DNA from: Rhizobium sp. EC-SD404
GTDB lineage: Bacteria > Pseudomonadota > Alphaproteobacteria > Rhizobiales > Rhizobiaceae
Assembly (NCBI RefSeq): GCF_902498825.1
Contig: NZ_LR701459.1
Coordinates: 576,527-640,526, forward strand
Direction of reading: 5' to 3'
Length of the DNA: 64,000 nt
Of this stretch, positions 18,925-30,372 are shown piece after piece. The notes under the pieces are model-generated. The model ran no database searches. It had not been told where the DNA came from and was given only the letters and a program-made list of their open reading frames with translations. The stretch's first letter is position 1. Each line of letters opens with the position of its first letter. The translations under genes and the position numbers were made by a program.

Positions 18925-19671
18925 TTGTCGCAGCGACACCGACATTTCGGTGAGAATTTTGAAGCGAAACCGCGCGGCCGCCGGCGTCGGGCAGGCATCG
19001 GCCGATGGATCGGGCGGCTGTTCCTGCTTGGCGTCTTCCTGCTCATTTTGCCCTATCTGCTGATCCTCCTTTATCGCATCGAGATCGTCCGGCCATGGTC
19101 GACGCTGATGGCCTATGGTCTCGTCAGCGGGCAGGGTGTCGAGAGGACCTGGGTTCCGTTCGAAGACGTGGCGCCGGTGCTCGTCCAGTCGGTGATGATG
19201 TCGGAAGACGGCCAGTTCTGCGCCCATGACGGCATCGACTGGGAGGCGCTCAACTCGGTGATCGACGGCGCTTTGGAGGGTGAATCGACCCGCGGCGCGA
19301 GCACGATCCCGATGCAGACGGCGAAAAACCTGTTTTTGTGGCCAGGTCGGTCCTTCGTGCGCAAGGCGCTCGAGGTGCCGCTTGCCATGGCTGCAGATTA
19401 CACCTGGTCGAAACAACGGATGATGGAAATCTATCTCAATATCGCGGAATGGGCGCCGGGCGTTTATGGCATCGAGGCGGCTGCGCATCATCATTTCGGC
19501 GTTTCGGCCAGCAATCTCAGCGCCAGCCAGTCCGCGCTTCTGGCCGTGTCGCTGCCCAATCCTCACCAGCGCAATGCCGGGTCTCCGGGCGATGGCCTGC
19601 GACGGCTGGCCGGCAACATCGAAGGGCGTGCACGTCAGTCCGGCGCCTACATCACCTGCCTTTATGGATAG
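18925..19671 (+). CDS. mtgA: Monofunctional biosynthetic peptidoglycan transglycosylase
   Basis: A 248-residue GT51 enzyme that polymerises lipid II into glycan strands at the inner membrane. The transmembrane anchor is at residues 28-50. The catalytic glutamate is E94 in [15 protein letters not shown], and the second conserved segment is [20 protein letters not shown]. There is no transpeptidase domain. The start is TTG at 18925 with AAGGA about ten bases upstream. It is divergent from the prenyl synthase gene. Confidence 0.9.
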   Translation: MSQRHRHFGENFEAKPRGRRRRAGIGRWIGRLFLLGVFLLILPYLLILLYRIEIVRPWSTLMAYGLVSGQGVERTWVPFEDVAPVLVQSVMMSEDGQFCAHDGIDWEALNSVIDGALEGESTRGASTIPMQTAKNLFLWPGRSFVRKALEVPLAMAADYTWSKQRMMEIYLNIAEWAPGVYGIEAAAHHHFGVSASNLSASQSALLAVSLPNPHQRNAGSPGDGLRRLAGNIEGRARQSGAYITCLYG

Positions 19672-19741
19672 TTGACGCGATCTGACTGGTCCGGCCGGGC
19701 ATCGACACGGTAGGTTCACCGCCAATCGTCGGAGTATCCCC

Positions 19742-20383
19742 ATGTCCCGCCTCACTTTGTTCATCGCCAACAAGACCTATTCGTCCTGGTCGTTTCGCCC
19801 ATGGCTCGCGATGCGCATGGCCGGGATCGATTTCGACGAGGAACTGATCCCGTTCAGCGCTGGCGGCTCCAACCCGGCCTTTCGCGCATTCTCTCCGACA
19901 GGAAAGGTGCCGGTGCTGCGTGATGGTGACCTCGTCATCTGGGAGACCTTGGCGATCCTCGAATATCTGGCGGAAACGTACCCGGCGATTTGGCCTAGAG
20001 ACGCGTCCGCCCGCGCCAGGGCACGCGCCATATCCTCGGAAATGCATGCGGGCTTCCAGGCGTTGCGCAACGAATGCCCGATGAACATGCGGCGTCCACG
20101 ACGCGCCATCCCGGTGAGCGCGGCAGCGCAAGCCGATGTCGTGCGCATCACGGAGATCTGGACCTCGGCGCTTACGCAGTCCGGTGGACCGTTTCTCTAC
20201 GGCGAATTTTTTGCTGCAGACGCGATGTTCGCGCCAGTGGTCAATCGCTTCGACGTCTACGCATTGACAGAAGATGCCGACGTTCTGGCCTATATGGAGC
20301 GGGTGAAGGCGCTTCCTCCATACCTGGAATGGGCGGAGGCGAGCCGGGATGAGCCCTGGGTGGTGCCTGAGGAAGAACACTAG
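19742..20383 (+). CDS. Glutathione S-transferase family protein
   Basis: A 213-residue protein with an N-terminal thioredoxin-fold domain (LFIANKTYSSWSFRPWL, residues 6-22, with serines that could activate glutathione) and an alpha-helical C-terminal domain. The SPTGKVPVLRDGD and ETLAILEYL segments are the glutathione-binding signatures. GGAG lies eight bases before the ATG. The substrate is unknown. Confidence 0.85.
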   Translation: MSRLTLFIANKTYSSWSFRPWLAMRMAGIDFDEELIPFSAGGSNPAFRAFSPTGKVPVLRDGDLVIWETLAILEYLAETYPAIWPRDASARARARAISSEMHAGFQALRNECPMNMRRPRRAIPVSAAAQADVVRITEIWTSALTQSGGPFLYGEFFAADAMFAPVVNRFDVYALTEDADVLAYMERVKALPPYLEWAEASRDEPWVVPEEEH

Positions 20384-20531
20384 AGAGTTTCGTCAAAAAA
20401 ATGCCGTGGCCGCTGGTCAAACGCCTGCCGACACTGTATGAACCCGCCAAATTTCCGAATTCGGCAACGTCTGTCTTCGACGATCGGTCGAGCAATCAGG
20501 CGTTTCTTGTCGCCCGCGAATGGAGTGAACC

Positions 20532-20717
20532 ATGGCTGTACCTAAAAGAAAAACGACGCCGTCCAAGCGCGGCATGCGTCGTTCGGCAGATGCTATCAAG
20601 GCCCCGACCTACGTCGAGGACAAGAATTCCGGCGAACTGCGCCGTCCGCACCACGTCGACCTGAAGACCGGCATGTACCGCGGTCGCCAGGTTCTGACGC
20701 CGAAGGAAAGCGCATAA
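20532..20717 (+). CDS. rpmF: 50S ribosomal protein L32
   Basis: A 61-residue basic protein beginning [18 protein letters not shown], the hallmark of L32. It lacks zinc-ribbon cysteines, as is usual in alphaproteobacteria. GGAG lies eight bases before the ATG. It is expressed alone and followed by a terminator. The 148 bases upstream hold no other gene I can support. Confidence 0.97.
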   Translation: MAVPKRKTTPSKRGMRRSADAIKAPTYVEDKNSGELRRPHHVDLKTGMYRGRQVLTPKESA

Positions 20718-20768
20718 GCGCTTCCCGGGCGGTCGCAACAGGCCGCCTTTTCGATCAGACTATGCAAG

Positions 20769-20793
20769 AGGCTGGCTTTCGCCGGCCTTTTTC
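20769..20793 (+). terminator. Rho-independent terminator after rpmF
   Basis: An eight-base-pair stem (AGGCTGGC / GCCGGCCT, one T-G pair) with a TTTC loop is followed by a run of T. It lies about 50 bases after the rpmF stop. Confidence 0.8.
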
Positions 20794-20927
20794 CGTTGCG
20801 GGCGCCTGTATCCCGCACATCGTAGGGTGACGAACCTGTCGCCAAGGCGCAGGATTACACTGCCGATAGCTTAGAGTGATTTCGCTTTTCTTCGAATTGC
20901 TCAATCACACCAAAATTTTGATTTGTC

Positions 20928-20971
20928 GCGTTTCCAAACGGTGAACCGTTTTCCAATTCACCTGGAAACGC
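20928..20971. repeat. 44-base interspersed palindromic element, copy 2 (inverted)
   Basis: GCGTTTCC (20928-20935), GGTGAA (20940-20945), an 11-base centre, TTCACC (20957-20962), and GGAAACGC (20964-20971). Read on the minus strand, arm lengths and spacers (1, 11 and 4 bases) match copy 1 at 10353-10396 exactly. It ends three bases before the ATG of the next gene and so overlaps its leader. Confidence 0.75.
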
Positions 20972-20974
20972 TCT

Positions 20975-21403
20975 ATGACGGAGACCGCCGTGCTGACCGC
21001 ATTTCCCCTGATGATCATTCCGTTCGTTCTCTACAACATCGCCATGTTCGGCATTGTCGGCTTTGGCGGGCCGGAATGGCTGGCAAGCGAAGTGACGAGC
21101 CTGCAGATGGTGTCGGGCGCCGTCTGGACGCTGAGCTTCGGCGATCTGATCATCGTCATCGCGCTGGTGATGCTGTTCGCGGAAATCGTGAAGGCAACGC
21201 GGACGGGTCCGTTTCAGATCGTCGACCATCTCTTGTCGCTGGTCGTCTTTCTCGTCTTCATGATCGAGTTTCTGCTGTTCCAGAGCGCCGCGACGGATGT
21301 GTTCTTCATCCTGATGGCGATCGCCTTCGTCGACGTGGCGGCAGGCTTCACGGTCGCGCTGCGCAGCGCATCGCGCGACGTCTCGATCGGTCTTGGCCGC
21401 TGA
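20975..21403 (+). CDS. Small four-helix integral membrane protein, function unknown
   Basis: A 142-residue hydrophobic protein with about four membrane segments (near residues 8-30, 50-68, 83-102 and 106-125). I do not recognise a functional domain. It stands alone between rpmF and a convergent heme-binding-like gene. The start is uncertain: ATG 20975 directly abuts the palindromic repeat, while an in-frame GTG at 20990 has GGAG six bases before it and would be the better-supported start. Confidence 0.65.
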   Translation: MTETAVLTAFPLMIIPFVLYNIAMFGIVGFGGPEWLASEVTSLQMVSGAVWTLSFGDLIIVIALVMLFAEIVKATRTGPFQIVDHLLSLVVFLVFMIEFLLFQSAATDVFFILMAIAFVDVAAGFTVALRSASRDVSIGLGR

Positions 21404-21429
21404 AAAGGTCCAGCGGCCGTCGGTGCCCG

Positions 21430-21861
21430 CTAGTCTTTCTGGGCAATGAGCCCGGCGGCTTCGATGCCCGCGACGGCTGCCGTCTCGTCGTTGTCTGCGG
21501 TGTCGCCGGAAATGCCGACTGCACCGAGTATGGTGCCCTTCTTGTCCTTGATCAGCACGCCACCCGGCACCGGCAGGATCTTGCCGTTTGAAATGCCGAC
21601 CATGCCGGTAAGGAAGTGCGCGCGCGTCGCAGCCTGGTCGTGCAACCAGCGCGATCCCATGCCGACCGAGAGCGCGCCATAGGCCTTTCCGGCGCCCATG
21701 TCGAAACGCAGCATTGATGCCCCATCCTGACGCTGAAACGCCTTCACGTGACCACCGGCATCGAGCACGACGACGCCGAGCGGCTTCAGCCCCATTTCCT
21801 TGGCCTGCGCCAGAGCGCCGGTGATGATGCGATTGGCTTTGGACAGAGGCAAGTCGGTCAT
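21430..21861 (-). CDS. GlcG/HbpS-type (DUF336) heme-degrading family protein
   Basis: A 143-residue soluble protein of the GlcG/HbpS fold, recognised by LGVVVLDAGGHVKAFQRQDGA and the glycine-rich end VPGGVLIKDKKG ... GAVGISG. The family includes heme-binding extracellular sensors and proteins linked to glycolate or corrinoid metabolism. No signal peptide is visible, so it is probably cytoplasmic. It lies downstream of phaR on the same strand, separated by 112 bases that carry a strong hairpin. Confidence 0.75.
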   Translation of the reverse strand: MTDLPLSKANRIITGALAQAKEMGLKPLGVVVLDAGGHVKAFQRQDGASMLRFDMGAGKAYGALSVGMGSRWLHDQAATRAHFLTGMVGISNGKILPVPGGVLIKDKKGTILGAVGISGDTADNDETAAVAGIEAAGLIAQKD

Positions 21862-21910
21862 AGGTAAGTCTTCACTTTCATTTTAGATCGGAGTTTCTCA
21901 GAGGACGTCA

Positions 21911-21934
21911 GAGCACTTGGATTGCCAAGTGCTC
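21911..21934. repeat. Perfect 10-bp inverted repeat between phaR and the GlcG-like gene
   Basis: GAGCACTTGG, a four-base loop ATTG, then CCAAGTGCTC. There is no T run on either strand, so it is not a classic terminator. It may protect or process the phaR transcript end, or be another dispersed element. Confidence 0.5.
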
Positions 21935-21947
21935 AAAGAGCGAAACA

Positions 21948-21977
21948 GTTTTTCCGTGAAACGCGAAAACGGTTCAC
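21948..21977. repeat. Diverged partial copy of the palindromic element, overlapping the phaR stop
   Basis: GTTTTTCC followed by GTGAA (21956-21960), 12 bases, then TTCAC (21973-21977). The centre contains GAAAACGG, which is also in copy 2 read on the minus strand. The outer GGAAACGC arm is missing. The phaR stop codon (21974-21976) lies inside it. Confidence 0.45.
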
Positions 21978-22570
21978 TCGCCCATGCGGTCGAGCTTTTC
22001 CTGAAGCGCGCGTAGCTGATCCTTCAGCTCGTTCAGGTCCTTACTGTCGCTGGTCTTCTTGCGTTCGCCTTCTGAGCCCGCTTCCTTCGCCGCCGCGTTG
22101 AAAGGCGAGAACATGCGCATGGCCTGCTGGAAAATCTCGGTGTTGCGGCGCACCTGCTCCTCGGCCATCTGAATGGGGATTTGCATGTTGCGTGCCATCG
22201 GGTTGTCGCCGAAGGCCTTGGTCATCTGCTCGCGCATCTGGCCTTGCTGGGATGTGAAGGCTTGCATGGTCTGCTCGAGATAGGTCGGCACGACCATCTG
22301 CATCTGATCACCATAGAACCCGATCAGCTGTCGCAGGAAGGAAACGGGAAGCAGCGTGTTGCCCGTCTTCGATTCCTGTTCGAAAATGATCTGCGTCAGC
22401 ACCGAATGGGTAATATCGTCGCCTGATTTGGCGTCCTGGACGATGAAGTCCTCGCCGTTCTTCACCATCACCGCGAGATCATCGAGCGTGACGTACGTGC
22501 TCGTCCCTGTGTTGTAGAGACGCCGGTTGGCGTATTTCTTGATGATGATGTCACCGTCTTTTTTGGCCAT
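21974..22570 (-). CDS. phaR: Polyhydroxyalkanoate synthesis repressor PhaR
   Basis: A 198-residue regulator. The N-terminal DNA-binding domain (residues 8-65) shows KKYANRRLYNTGTSTYVTL, followed by the PHB-accumulation domain and a C-terminal coiled-coil-like segment (LKDQLRALQEKLDRM). PhaR binds PHB granules and represses phasin and other PHB genes when polymer is absent. AAGGGGAG precedes the ATG. It is divergent from phbA across a 281-base region that probably holds both promoters; I could not identify a convincing operator there. Confidence 0.93.
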   Translation of the reverse strand: MAKKDGDIIIKKYANRRLYNTGTSTYVTLDDLAVMVKNGEDFIVQDAKSGDDITHSVLTQIIFEQESKTGNTLLPVSFLRQLIGFYGDQMQMVVPTYLEQTMQAFTSQQGQMREQMTKAFGDNPMARNMQIPIQMAEEQVRRNTEIFQQAMRMFSPFNAAAKEAGSEGERKKTSDSKDLNELKDQLRALQEKLDRMGE

Positions 22571-22851
22571 GCTCTCCCCTTACAACCAAAATCGAACCGG
22601 CAGCCATTCTGCTGGATGCAAACTGTAGGCGATATGCCTCGCCGTTGACAAATGCTTTGTGCGATGCGGCGAACCTTCTTCTGCTGCGCCGCAATACACG
22701 CCGTAGCAAGCCGTCGCCCGCTGGTCGAAAGGCGCCAAGACGGATTTGACTTGCGGCGGGAGGTCGGTCAGTTTCTTTGGCAAAGAACGCCGCGTTTGCC
22801 GCAATGGCTGCGTGGCTAGAAAAGCACTCGCAAAACGGGATTTTCATCATC
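22571..22851. promoter_or_regulatory. phaR-phbA divergent promoter region
   Basis: No gene is supported in these 281 bases. A TTGACA hexamer occurs near 22646, but no good -10 stands 16-18 bases from it. The region must carry promoters for phaR (leftward) and phbAB (rightward) and is the likely place for PhaR autoregulation. Confidence 0.4.
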
Positions 22852-24036
22852 ATGGCTTCCGCACAATCGATCGTCATCGCCAGCGCCGGGCGCACGGCCG
22901 TCGGCTCTTTCAATGGTTCATTTGCTTCCGTGCCTGCCCATGAACTCGGGGCGGCCGCTATCAAGGGCGCGCTCGAACGGGCAGGCGTCGATCCGAAGGA
23001 AGTGAACGAGGTGATCCTCGGCCAGATCCTGACCGCGGGCCAGGGCCAGAACCCCGCCCGCCAGGCCGCCATGGGCGCGGGCATCCCGCAGGAAGCGACC
23101 GCCTGGGGCCTCAACCAGTTGTGCGGATCTGGTCTGCGCGCCGTTGCGATCGGCATGCAGCAGATCGCAACCGGTGATGCCGACATTATCGTTGCCGGCG
23201 GACAGGAATCCATGTCGATGGCGCCGCATTGCGCGCATCTGCGCGGCGGCGTGAAGATGGGCGACTTCAAAATGGTCGACACCATGATCAAGGACGGCCT
23301 GATGGATGCCTTCTACGGCTACCACATGGGCAATACCGCCGAGAACGTCGCCCGCCAGTGGCAGCTTTCGCGCGACGATCAGGATGCCTTTGCCGTCGCG
23401 TCGCAGAACAAGGCTGAAGCCGCGCAAAAGGCAGGCCGCTTCAAGGACGAAATCATCCCGTTCACCGTCAAGGGCCGCAAGGGCGATACCGTCGTCGATC
23501 AGGACGAGTACATCCGCGCCGGTGCGACGCTCGAAGGCATGCAGAAGCTGAAGCCCGCTTTCGACAAGGAAGGCACGGTGACTGCCGGCAACGCGTCAGG
23601 CATCAATGACGGCGCCGCCGCTGCCGTGCTGATGAGCGAAGCCGAGGCTTCCAGGCGCGGCATCACGCCGATGGCGCGTATCGTTTCCTGGGCGACAGCA
23701 GGCGTCGATCCGCAGATCATGGGCACCGGCCCGATTCCCGCTTCCCGCAAGGCACTGGAACGCGCCGGCTGGAAAATCGACGATCTCGATCTCGTCGAAG
23801 CGAACGAGGCGTTCGCGGCTCAGGCCTGCGCAGTCAACAAAGACCTCGGCTGGAATCCGGAGATCGTGAACGTCAATGGCGGTGCGATCGCCATCGGTCA
23901 CCCGGTCGGCGCATCTGGCGCGCGTATCCTGAACACGCTTCTGTTCGAAATGGCACGGCGCGACGCCAAGAAGGGCCTTGCCACGCTCTGCATCGGCGGC
24001 GGCATGGGCGTCGCCATGTGCCTCGAGCGCCTTTGA
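22852..24036 (+). CDS. phbA: Acetyl-CoA C-acetyltransferase (beta-ketothiolase)
   Basis: A 394-residue thiolase. The acyl-accepting cysteine lies in [10 protein letters not shown] (about residue 90), the catalytic histidine in [11 protein letters not shown], and the second cysteine in TLCIGGGMG. It condenses two acetyl-CoA to acetoacetyl-CoA as the first step to PHB and also works in the reverse direction. The start at 22852 gives the standard family length. Phb genes A and B are adjacent; no PHA synthase is in the window. Confidence 0.94.
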   Translation: MASAQSIVIASAGRTAVGSFNGSFASVPAHELGAAAIKGALERAGVDPKEVNEVILGQILTAGQGQNPARQAAMGAGIPQEATAWGLNQLCGSGLRAVAIGMQQIATGDADIIVAGGQESMSMAPHCAHLRGGVKMGDFKMVDTMIKDGLMDAFYGYHMGNTAENVARQWQLSRDDQDAFAVASQNKAEAAQKAGRFKDEIIPFTVKGRKGDTVVDQDEYIRAGATLEGMQKLKPAFDKEGTVTAGNASGINDGAAAAVLMSEAEASRRGITPMARIVSWATAGVDPQIMGTGPIPASRKALERAGWKIDDLDLVEANEAFAAQACAVNKDLGWNPEIVNVNGGAIAIGHPVGASGARILNTLLFEMARRDAKKGLATLCIGGGMGVAMCLERL

Positions 24037-24053
24037 TCTATCGACCTTAGAAT

Positions 24054-24084
24054 GAGCGAGGGGGCCGACAGAGCCCCCAGCTCA
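24054..24084. other. phbA-phbB intergenic hairpin without T run
   Basis: GGGGGC (24060-24065), a seven-base loop, then GCCCCC (24073-24078), extended across a small internal loop by GAGC / GCTC. No T tract follows, so transcription probably continues into phbB. It may set differential mRNA stability of the two genes. Confidence 0.55.
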
Positions 24085-24118
24085 AAAGAATTTCAGTGCA
24101 TCGGGAGGATGGCAGAGA

Positions 24119-24841
24119 ATGGCACGAGTAGCATTGGTGACGGGTGGTTCGCGTGGGATTGGCGCGGCGATTTCCAAGGCGTTGAAAGATGCCGGCTATA
24201 CGGTCGCAGCGACCTATGCCGGAAATGACGAGAAGGCCGCGGCGTTCAAGCAGGAAACGGGCATCGCCGTCTTCAAGTGGGACGTCTCCAGCTATGACGC
24301 CTGCAAGGAAGGCATCGCCAAGGTCGAAGCCGAAATCGGCCCGATCGACGTGCTCGTCAACAATGCGGGCATCACGCGCGATTCCATGTTCCACAAGATG
24401 ACGCCCGACATGTGGAACGACGTGATCAACACCAACCTGACCGGCCTGTTCAACATGACCCACCCGGTCTGGACGGGTATGCGCGACCGCAAGTTCGGCC
24501 GCGTGATCAACATTTCGTCGATCAATGGCCAAAAGGGCCAGATGGGCCAAGCGAACTATTCCGCCGCCAAAGCCGGCGATCTCGGCTTCACCAAGGCTCT
24601 TGCACAGGAAGGCGCGCGCGCCGGCATCACGGTCAACGCCATCTGCCCGGGCTATATCGCCACCGAGATGGTCATGGCCGTGCCGGAAAAGGTGCGGGAA
24701 TCGATCATCGCGAACATTCCTGCCGGCCGGCTCGGCGAGCCTGAGGAAATTGCCCGTTGCGTCGTCTTCCTTGCATCCGACGAAGCCGGCTTCCTCAACG
24801 GCTCCACGATTTCCGCCAATGGCGGTCAATTCTTCGTCTGA
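24119..24841 (+). CDS. phbB: Acetoacetyl-CoA reductase
   Basis: A 240-residue short-chain dehydrogenase that makes (R)-3-hydroxybutyryl-CoA from acetoacetyl-CoA with NADPH. The cofactor motif is TGGSRGIG (residues 8-15), NNAG is near 83-86, and the catalytic Ser-Tyr-Lys is in ISSINGQKGQMGQANYSAAKAG split over residues 137-158. GGGAGG lies about ten bases before the ATG. It is the second PHB gene after phbA. Confidence 0.94.
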   Translation: MARVALVTGGSRGIGAAISKALKDAGYTVAATYAGNDEKAAAFKQETGIAVFKWDVSSYDACKEGIAKVEAEIGPIDVLVNNAGITRDSMFHKMTPDMWNDVINTNLTGLFNMTHPVWTGMRDRKFGRVINISSINGQKGQMGQANYSAAKAGDLGFTKALAQEGARAGITVNAICPGYIATEMVMAVPEKVRESIIANIPAGRLGEPEEIARCVVFLASDEAGFLNGSTISANGGQFFV

Positions 24842-24894
24842 CCGGCTGTCCAAGGGGCCGATCGAGGCCTGTGGCGAAATAATCCATCGGAAAC

Positions 24895-24930
24895 GGGCAA
24901 GTCTGGTAAATCGCCGGACTTGCCCTTTCT
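24895..24930 (+). terminator. Rho-independent terminator after phbB
   Basis: A 12-base-pair stem (GGGCAAGTCTGG / CCGGACTTGCCC, one T-G pair) with a seven-base loop, followed by TTTCT. It closes the phbAB unit. Confidence 0.85.
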
Positions 24931-24998
24931 CGTTGCGTCGCAATAGATAGGGCCGCAGACACCAGGGTGGATGGTGACGGTAGGAGGATCTGCACACG

Positions 24999-25541
24999 AT
25001 GGCGACGCTTGGGAAAGCCGTACGGTATCTGGCGCTGACGCTTGCGATCGCCGGTGGATTGGCACTGGTCTTCATAACCCTGATGACCATCGTCTCGATT
25101 TCCGGCCGGGCGCTGATTTCCTTGGGGCTTCGGCCTGTCCCGGGCGACTTCGAACTCGTCGAAGCGGCGACCGGCTTTGCCGTGTTCAGCTTTCTCGCGT
25201 GGTGTCATCTCAACCGCGAGCATGCTTCCGTCGAAATCCTGACCATGCGGTTTTCGCCGGTCGTCAATCGCGTCATTGATGTGATCGTCGATGCGCTGAT
25301 GTTGCTGGTCGCCAGCGTGCTCACCTATCAGCATTGGCTCGGCACGCTCGACAAACTCGCCTATCGCGAGACGTCCTTCATTCTGCAGTATCCGGTCTGG
25401 TGGGCTTATGCGCTGGGCCTCGTCGGTGCCGTCGGCTTCGTCATCGTCGCCGTCTATTGCCTCATTGCCAGCATCAGGGCGCTTGTGCGGCCTGATGCTG
25501 CGCCTCCCGTTCTTTCGCAGTCTCAAGGTCCGATCGCGTGA
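24999..25541 (+). CDS. dctQ: TRAP transporter small permease (DctQ family)
   Basis: A 180-residue protein with four membrane helices (about 13-37, 53-70, 90-112 and 133-158), the layout of the TRAP Q subunit. It pairs with the M subunit, whose GTG start overlaps its stop codon. AGGAGG precedes the ATG. No periplasmic binding protein (DctP) gene is adjacent, so specificity must come from elsewhere. The convergent neighbours for 4-hydroxybenzoate use make an aromatic acid a reasonable but unproven substrate. Confidence 0.85.
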   Translation: MATLGKAVRYLALTLAIAGGLALVFITLMTIVSISGRALISLGLRPVPGDFELVEAATGFAVFSFLAWCHLNREHASVEILTMRFSPVVNRVIDVIVDALMLLVASVLTYQHWLGTLDKLAYRETSFILQYPVWWAYALGLVGAVGFVIVAVYCLIASIRALVRPDAAPPVLSQSQGPIA

Positions 25542-26853
25542 CGAATTTCGAAATCGGCCTCTGGTCGTTCCCGGTCCTGCTGGTTCTGATCTTCCTCAGA
25601 ATTCCGATCGGTCTGGCGATGTTGCTCGTCGGGATCGGCGGCAGCTTTGCGCTCAACGGTTCGCTTCTGATGATCATGGCGCAGCTGAAGAACCTGACCT
25701 ACGGCACGTTCTCCTCCTATTCGCTGTCGATCATCCCGCTGTTCCTGCTCATGGGGCAGTTCGCGGCGCTGGGCGGCATGTCGCAGGCCCTGTTCCGGGC
25801 GGCTGAAACCTGGCTCGGCCATCGCAAGGGTGGCGTTGCCATGGCTGCGATCGGTGCCTGTGCCGGCTTCGGTGCCATCTGCGGGTCGTCGCTGGCAACG
25901 GCCGCCACAATGGGCAAGGTCGCACTGCCGGAGCTCAAACGCTACGGCTATGCCGGCGGGCTTTCGACCGCGACGCTCGCTGCCGGCGGCACGCTCGGCA
26001 TCCTCATTCCGCCATCGGTCATCCTGGTCATCTATGCGATCCTCACCGAGCAGAACATCGCCAAGCTGTTTGCTGCGGCGTTCCTTCCGGGCGTGCTGGC
26101 CGCCATTGGCTACATCATCGTGATCGCCATCTATGCTCGGGTTAAGCCCGAAGCGGTGGGCAAGCGCGACCGTGCACCCTATTCAGAGCGGTTCCGCGCT
26201 CTTCTCGGCATCTGGCCCGTTCTCATCGTCTTCGTTGCGGTGATCGGCGGCATCTATACCGGCGTCTTCACGCCGACGGAGGCTGCCGCCGTGGGCGCGT
26301 TCGGGACCGGCGTGATCGCGCTTCTCAACCGTGGTCTCAACTGGACCACGCTGAAGGAGGCGATCGTGTCGACGGCCGGCGCCACGGGCATGATCTTCTT
26401 CATCGTGCTGGGTGCTGCGGTCTTCAACAGCTTTCTCGCCTTGTCGCAGCTGCCGCAGACCATGGCCGCGTTCGTGACCGAACAGGGCTTCAGTCCCTGG
26501 ATGGTTCTGACGATCATCCTCGTTCTCTACCTCGTCATGGGCTGCTTCATGGATTCGCTCTCCATGATCCTGCTCACGGTGCCGATCTTCTTCCCGATCG
26601 TATCGGTGCTGGATTTCGGCCTCACGGCAGAAGAGTTCGCCCTCTGGTTCGGCATCCTCATCCTGATCGTCGTGGAGGTGGGGCTGATAACGCCACCTGT
26701 CGGGATGAACCTCTTCGTCATCAATTCGATGTCGAAGGAAACGCGGATTTCCGCCACCTATGCGGCGGTGATGCCGTTCGTCGCCTCGGATATCATCCGC
26801 ACGGCGATCCTCGTCATTTTTCCGAGCATCTCGCTTGTTCTCGTCCGGCTTCT

Positions 26854-26860
<7 letters not shown>
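25538..26860 (+). CDS. dctM: TRAP transporter large permease (DctM family)
   Basis: A 440-residue membrane protein with about 12 helices. Family marks include GSSLATAATMGKVALPEL and GGTLGILIPPSVILVIYA. It drives sodium- or proton-coupled uptake with the Q subunit. The GTG start overlaps the dctQ stop (GTGA), indicating coupled translation. Its stop overlaps the stop region of the convergent pobR gene by seven bases. Confidence 0.9.
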
Positions 26861-29051
<2,191 letters not shown>

Positions 29052-29078
29052 CACGGGCTCACTCAATAAACGATCGCG

Positions 29079-30260
29079 TCAATCCTTCTGCATGTCTCCA
29101 TGGCGGGCGAGCGAGGACAGAGCCAGGACGACGATGAACAGGATCGGCAGGGCGGTGAAGACGGCGGCAAAGCCCGTGTGCTCGGCGATGAAGCCGATGA
29201 CGGACGGCGCCACCAGGATGCCCGAATAGCCCATGAAGGTGACGACCGACAGCGCGATGCCCTGCGCGAAGCCCGGCAGATTGCCGGCTGCCGAAAAGGC
29301 GATCGGCACCATGTTGGAAATGCCGATGCCGGCGATAGCAAAGCCGATGACCGCGACAGTCGCGTTCGGTGCCTGACCTGCCACCAGCATACCGACGATG
29401 GCGAACAACGTGCAGATCCGCAGCGTCAGAACCGCTCCCAGACGGTCGCGGATGGGGTCGCCGGCGAACCGCATGACTGCCATGGCGGCCGAGAATGCGC
29501 CGAAGGCCATGCCGGACAGAGCGAGCGTCGCGTCCAGTTCCTGGCGCAGATAGAGCGCGCCCCAGTCGAGAATCGCGCCTTCAGGCGTCATGGAAAAAAG
29601 CGCCATGATACCGATCAGATAAGGCAGCACGCTTTTCGGCAGGCGAAGAGGCTGCTTTTCCGCAGTTTCCGGCTGTGCGTCGCCGCTGACGAAGCGGAGC
29701 GCGAGGAAGACGATGGCGGCGAGAACGACCGTCACGATGATCACATGGTTCGTCGTGCCGAAGGCCGCAATGAGCACGCCCCCGAGGGCCGCGCCGACAA
29801 GGCCGCCCAAGCTCCAGAAGCCATGGCAGGACGACATGATCGCGCGGCGCATGGACTTTTCGACGTGGACGGCGTTGGCGTTCATCGCAACATCCATTGC
29901 GCCAATCAGGCCACCGAAGAAGAAGATGACGACAACGGCTGCGGGAACGGTCGGTGCCAGCGTCAGCAGAAGCAGCGCCGGGATGCAGGCGATTGCGGTG
30001 ATGCGCGTGACGAATGCGGAGCCGAGACGGGCGACCATGGCGCCGCCGACCGGCATCATCACGAGCGAGCCCAGACCGAAGACGAGGATCATCAAGCCAA
30101 GCTGGCTTTCGCTCAAGCCGAGACGACTGGCAAAGTCCGGGATTTTTGGTGCCCAGCTGCCGACGATGAACCCGTTGGCGAAGAAGAGAGCGGAAATCGC
30201 GGCCCGATGGCTTGGAAAGAAGCCGGTCGTCGCGCTGGTGTGTCCTGTTGTGCCGTGCAT
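29079..30260 (-). CDS. Major facilitator superfamily transporter
   Basis: A 393-residue protein with about 12 membrane helices and an MFS loop 2-3 region. MNANAVHVEKSMRRAIMSSCHGFWSLGG is typical of the YbjJ-like sugar/drug carrier group (quoted as family impression, split by the central loop). It is convergent with pobA, 27 bases apart. The substrate is unknown; there is no evidence that it imports 4-hydroxybenzoate. Confidence 0.78.
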   Translation of the reverse strand: MHGTTGHTSATTGFFPSHRAAISALFFANGFIVGSWAPKIPDFASRLGLSESQLGLMILVFGLGSLVMMPVGGAMVARLGSAFVTRITAIACIPALLLLTLAPTVPAAVVVIFFFGGLIGAMDVAMNANAVHVEKSMRRAIMSSCHGFWSLGGLVGAALGGVLIAAFGTTNHVIIVTVVLAAIVFLALRFVSGDAQPETAEKQPLRLPKSVLPYLIGIMALFSMTPEGAILDWGALYLRQELDATLALSGMAFGAFSAAMAVMRFAGDPIRDRLGAVLTLRICTLFAIVGMLVAGQAPNATVAVIGFAIAGIGISNMVPIAFSAAGNLPGFAQGIALSVVTFMGYSGILVAPSVIGFIAEHTGFAAVFTALPILFIVVLALSSLARHGDMQKD

Positions 30261-30372
30261 GTCACTTTTTCCCGGGCCGAGGCTCTTCGGGCTCTATTAA
30301 ATCGATTTGATCGCGTTGGAAATGGGGCAGGCGCGCGTTCTCGCCTGCCCGAACTTCACGATTGATGGCAGA

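Noticed and set aside
20401..20664. Possible small gene just upstream of and overlapping rpmF
   Set aside because: Its second half lies in the wrong frame inside rpmF, and the first part has no family features or ribosome-binding site.
29100..30365. Plus-strand open frame of 421 codons opposite the MFS gene
   Set aside because: Very rich in Asp, Arg, His and Gly with no domain; the MFS frame has clear membrane helices.
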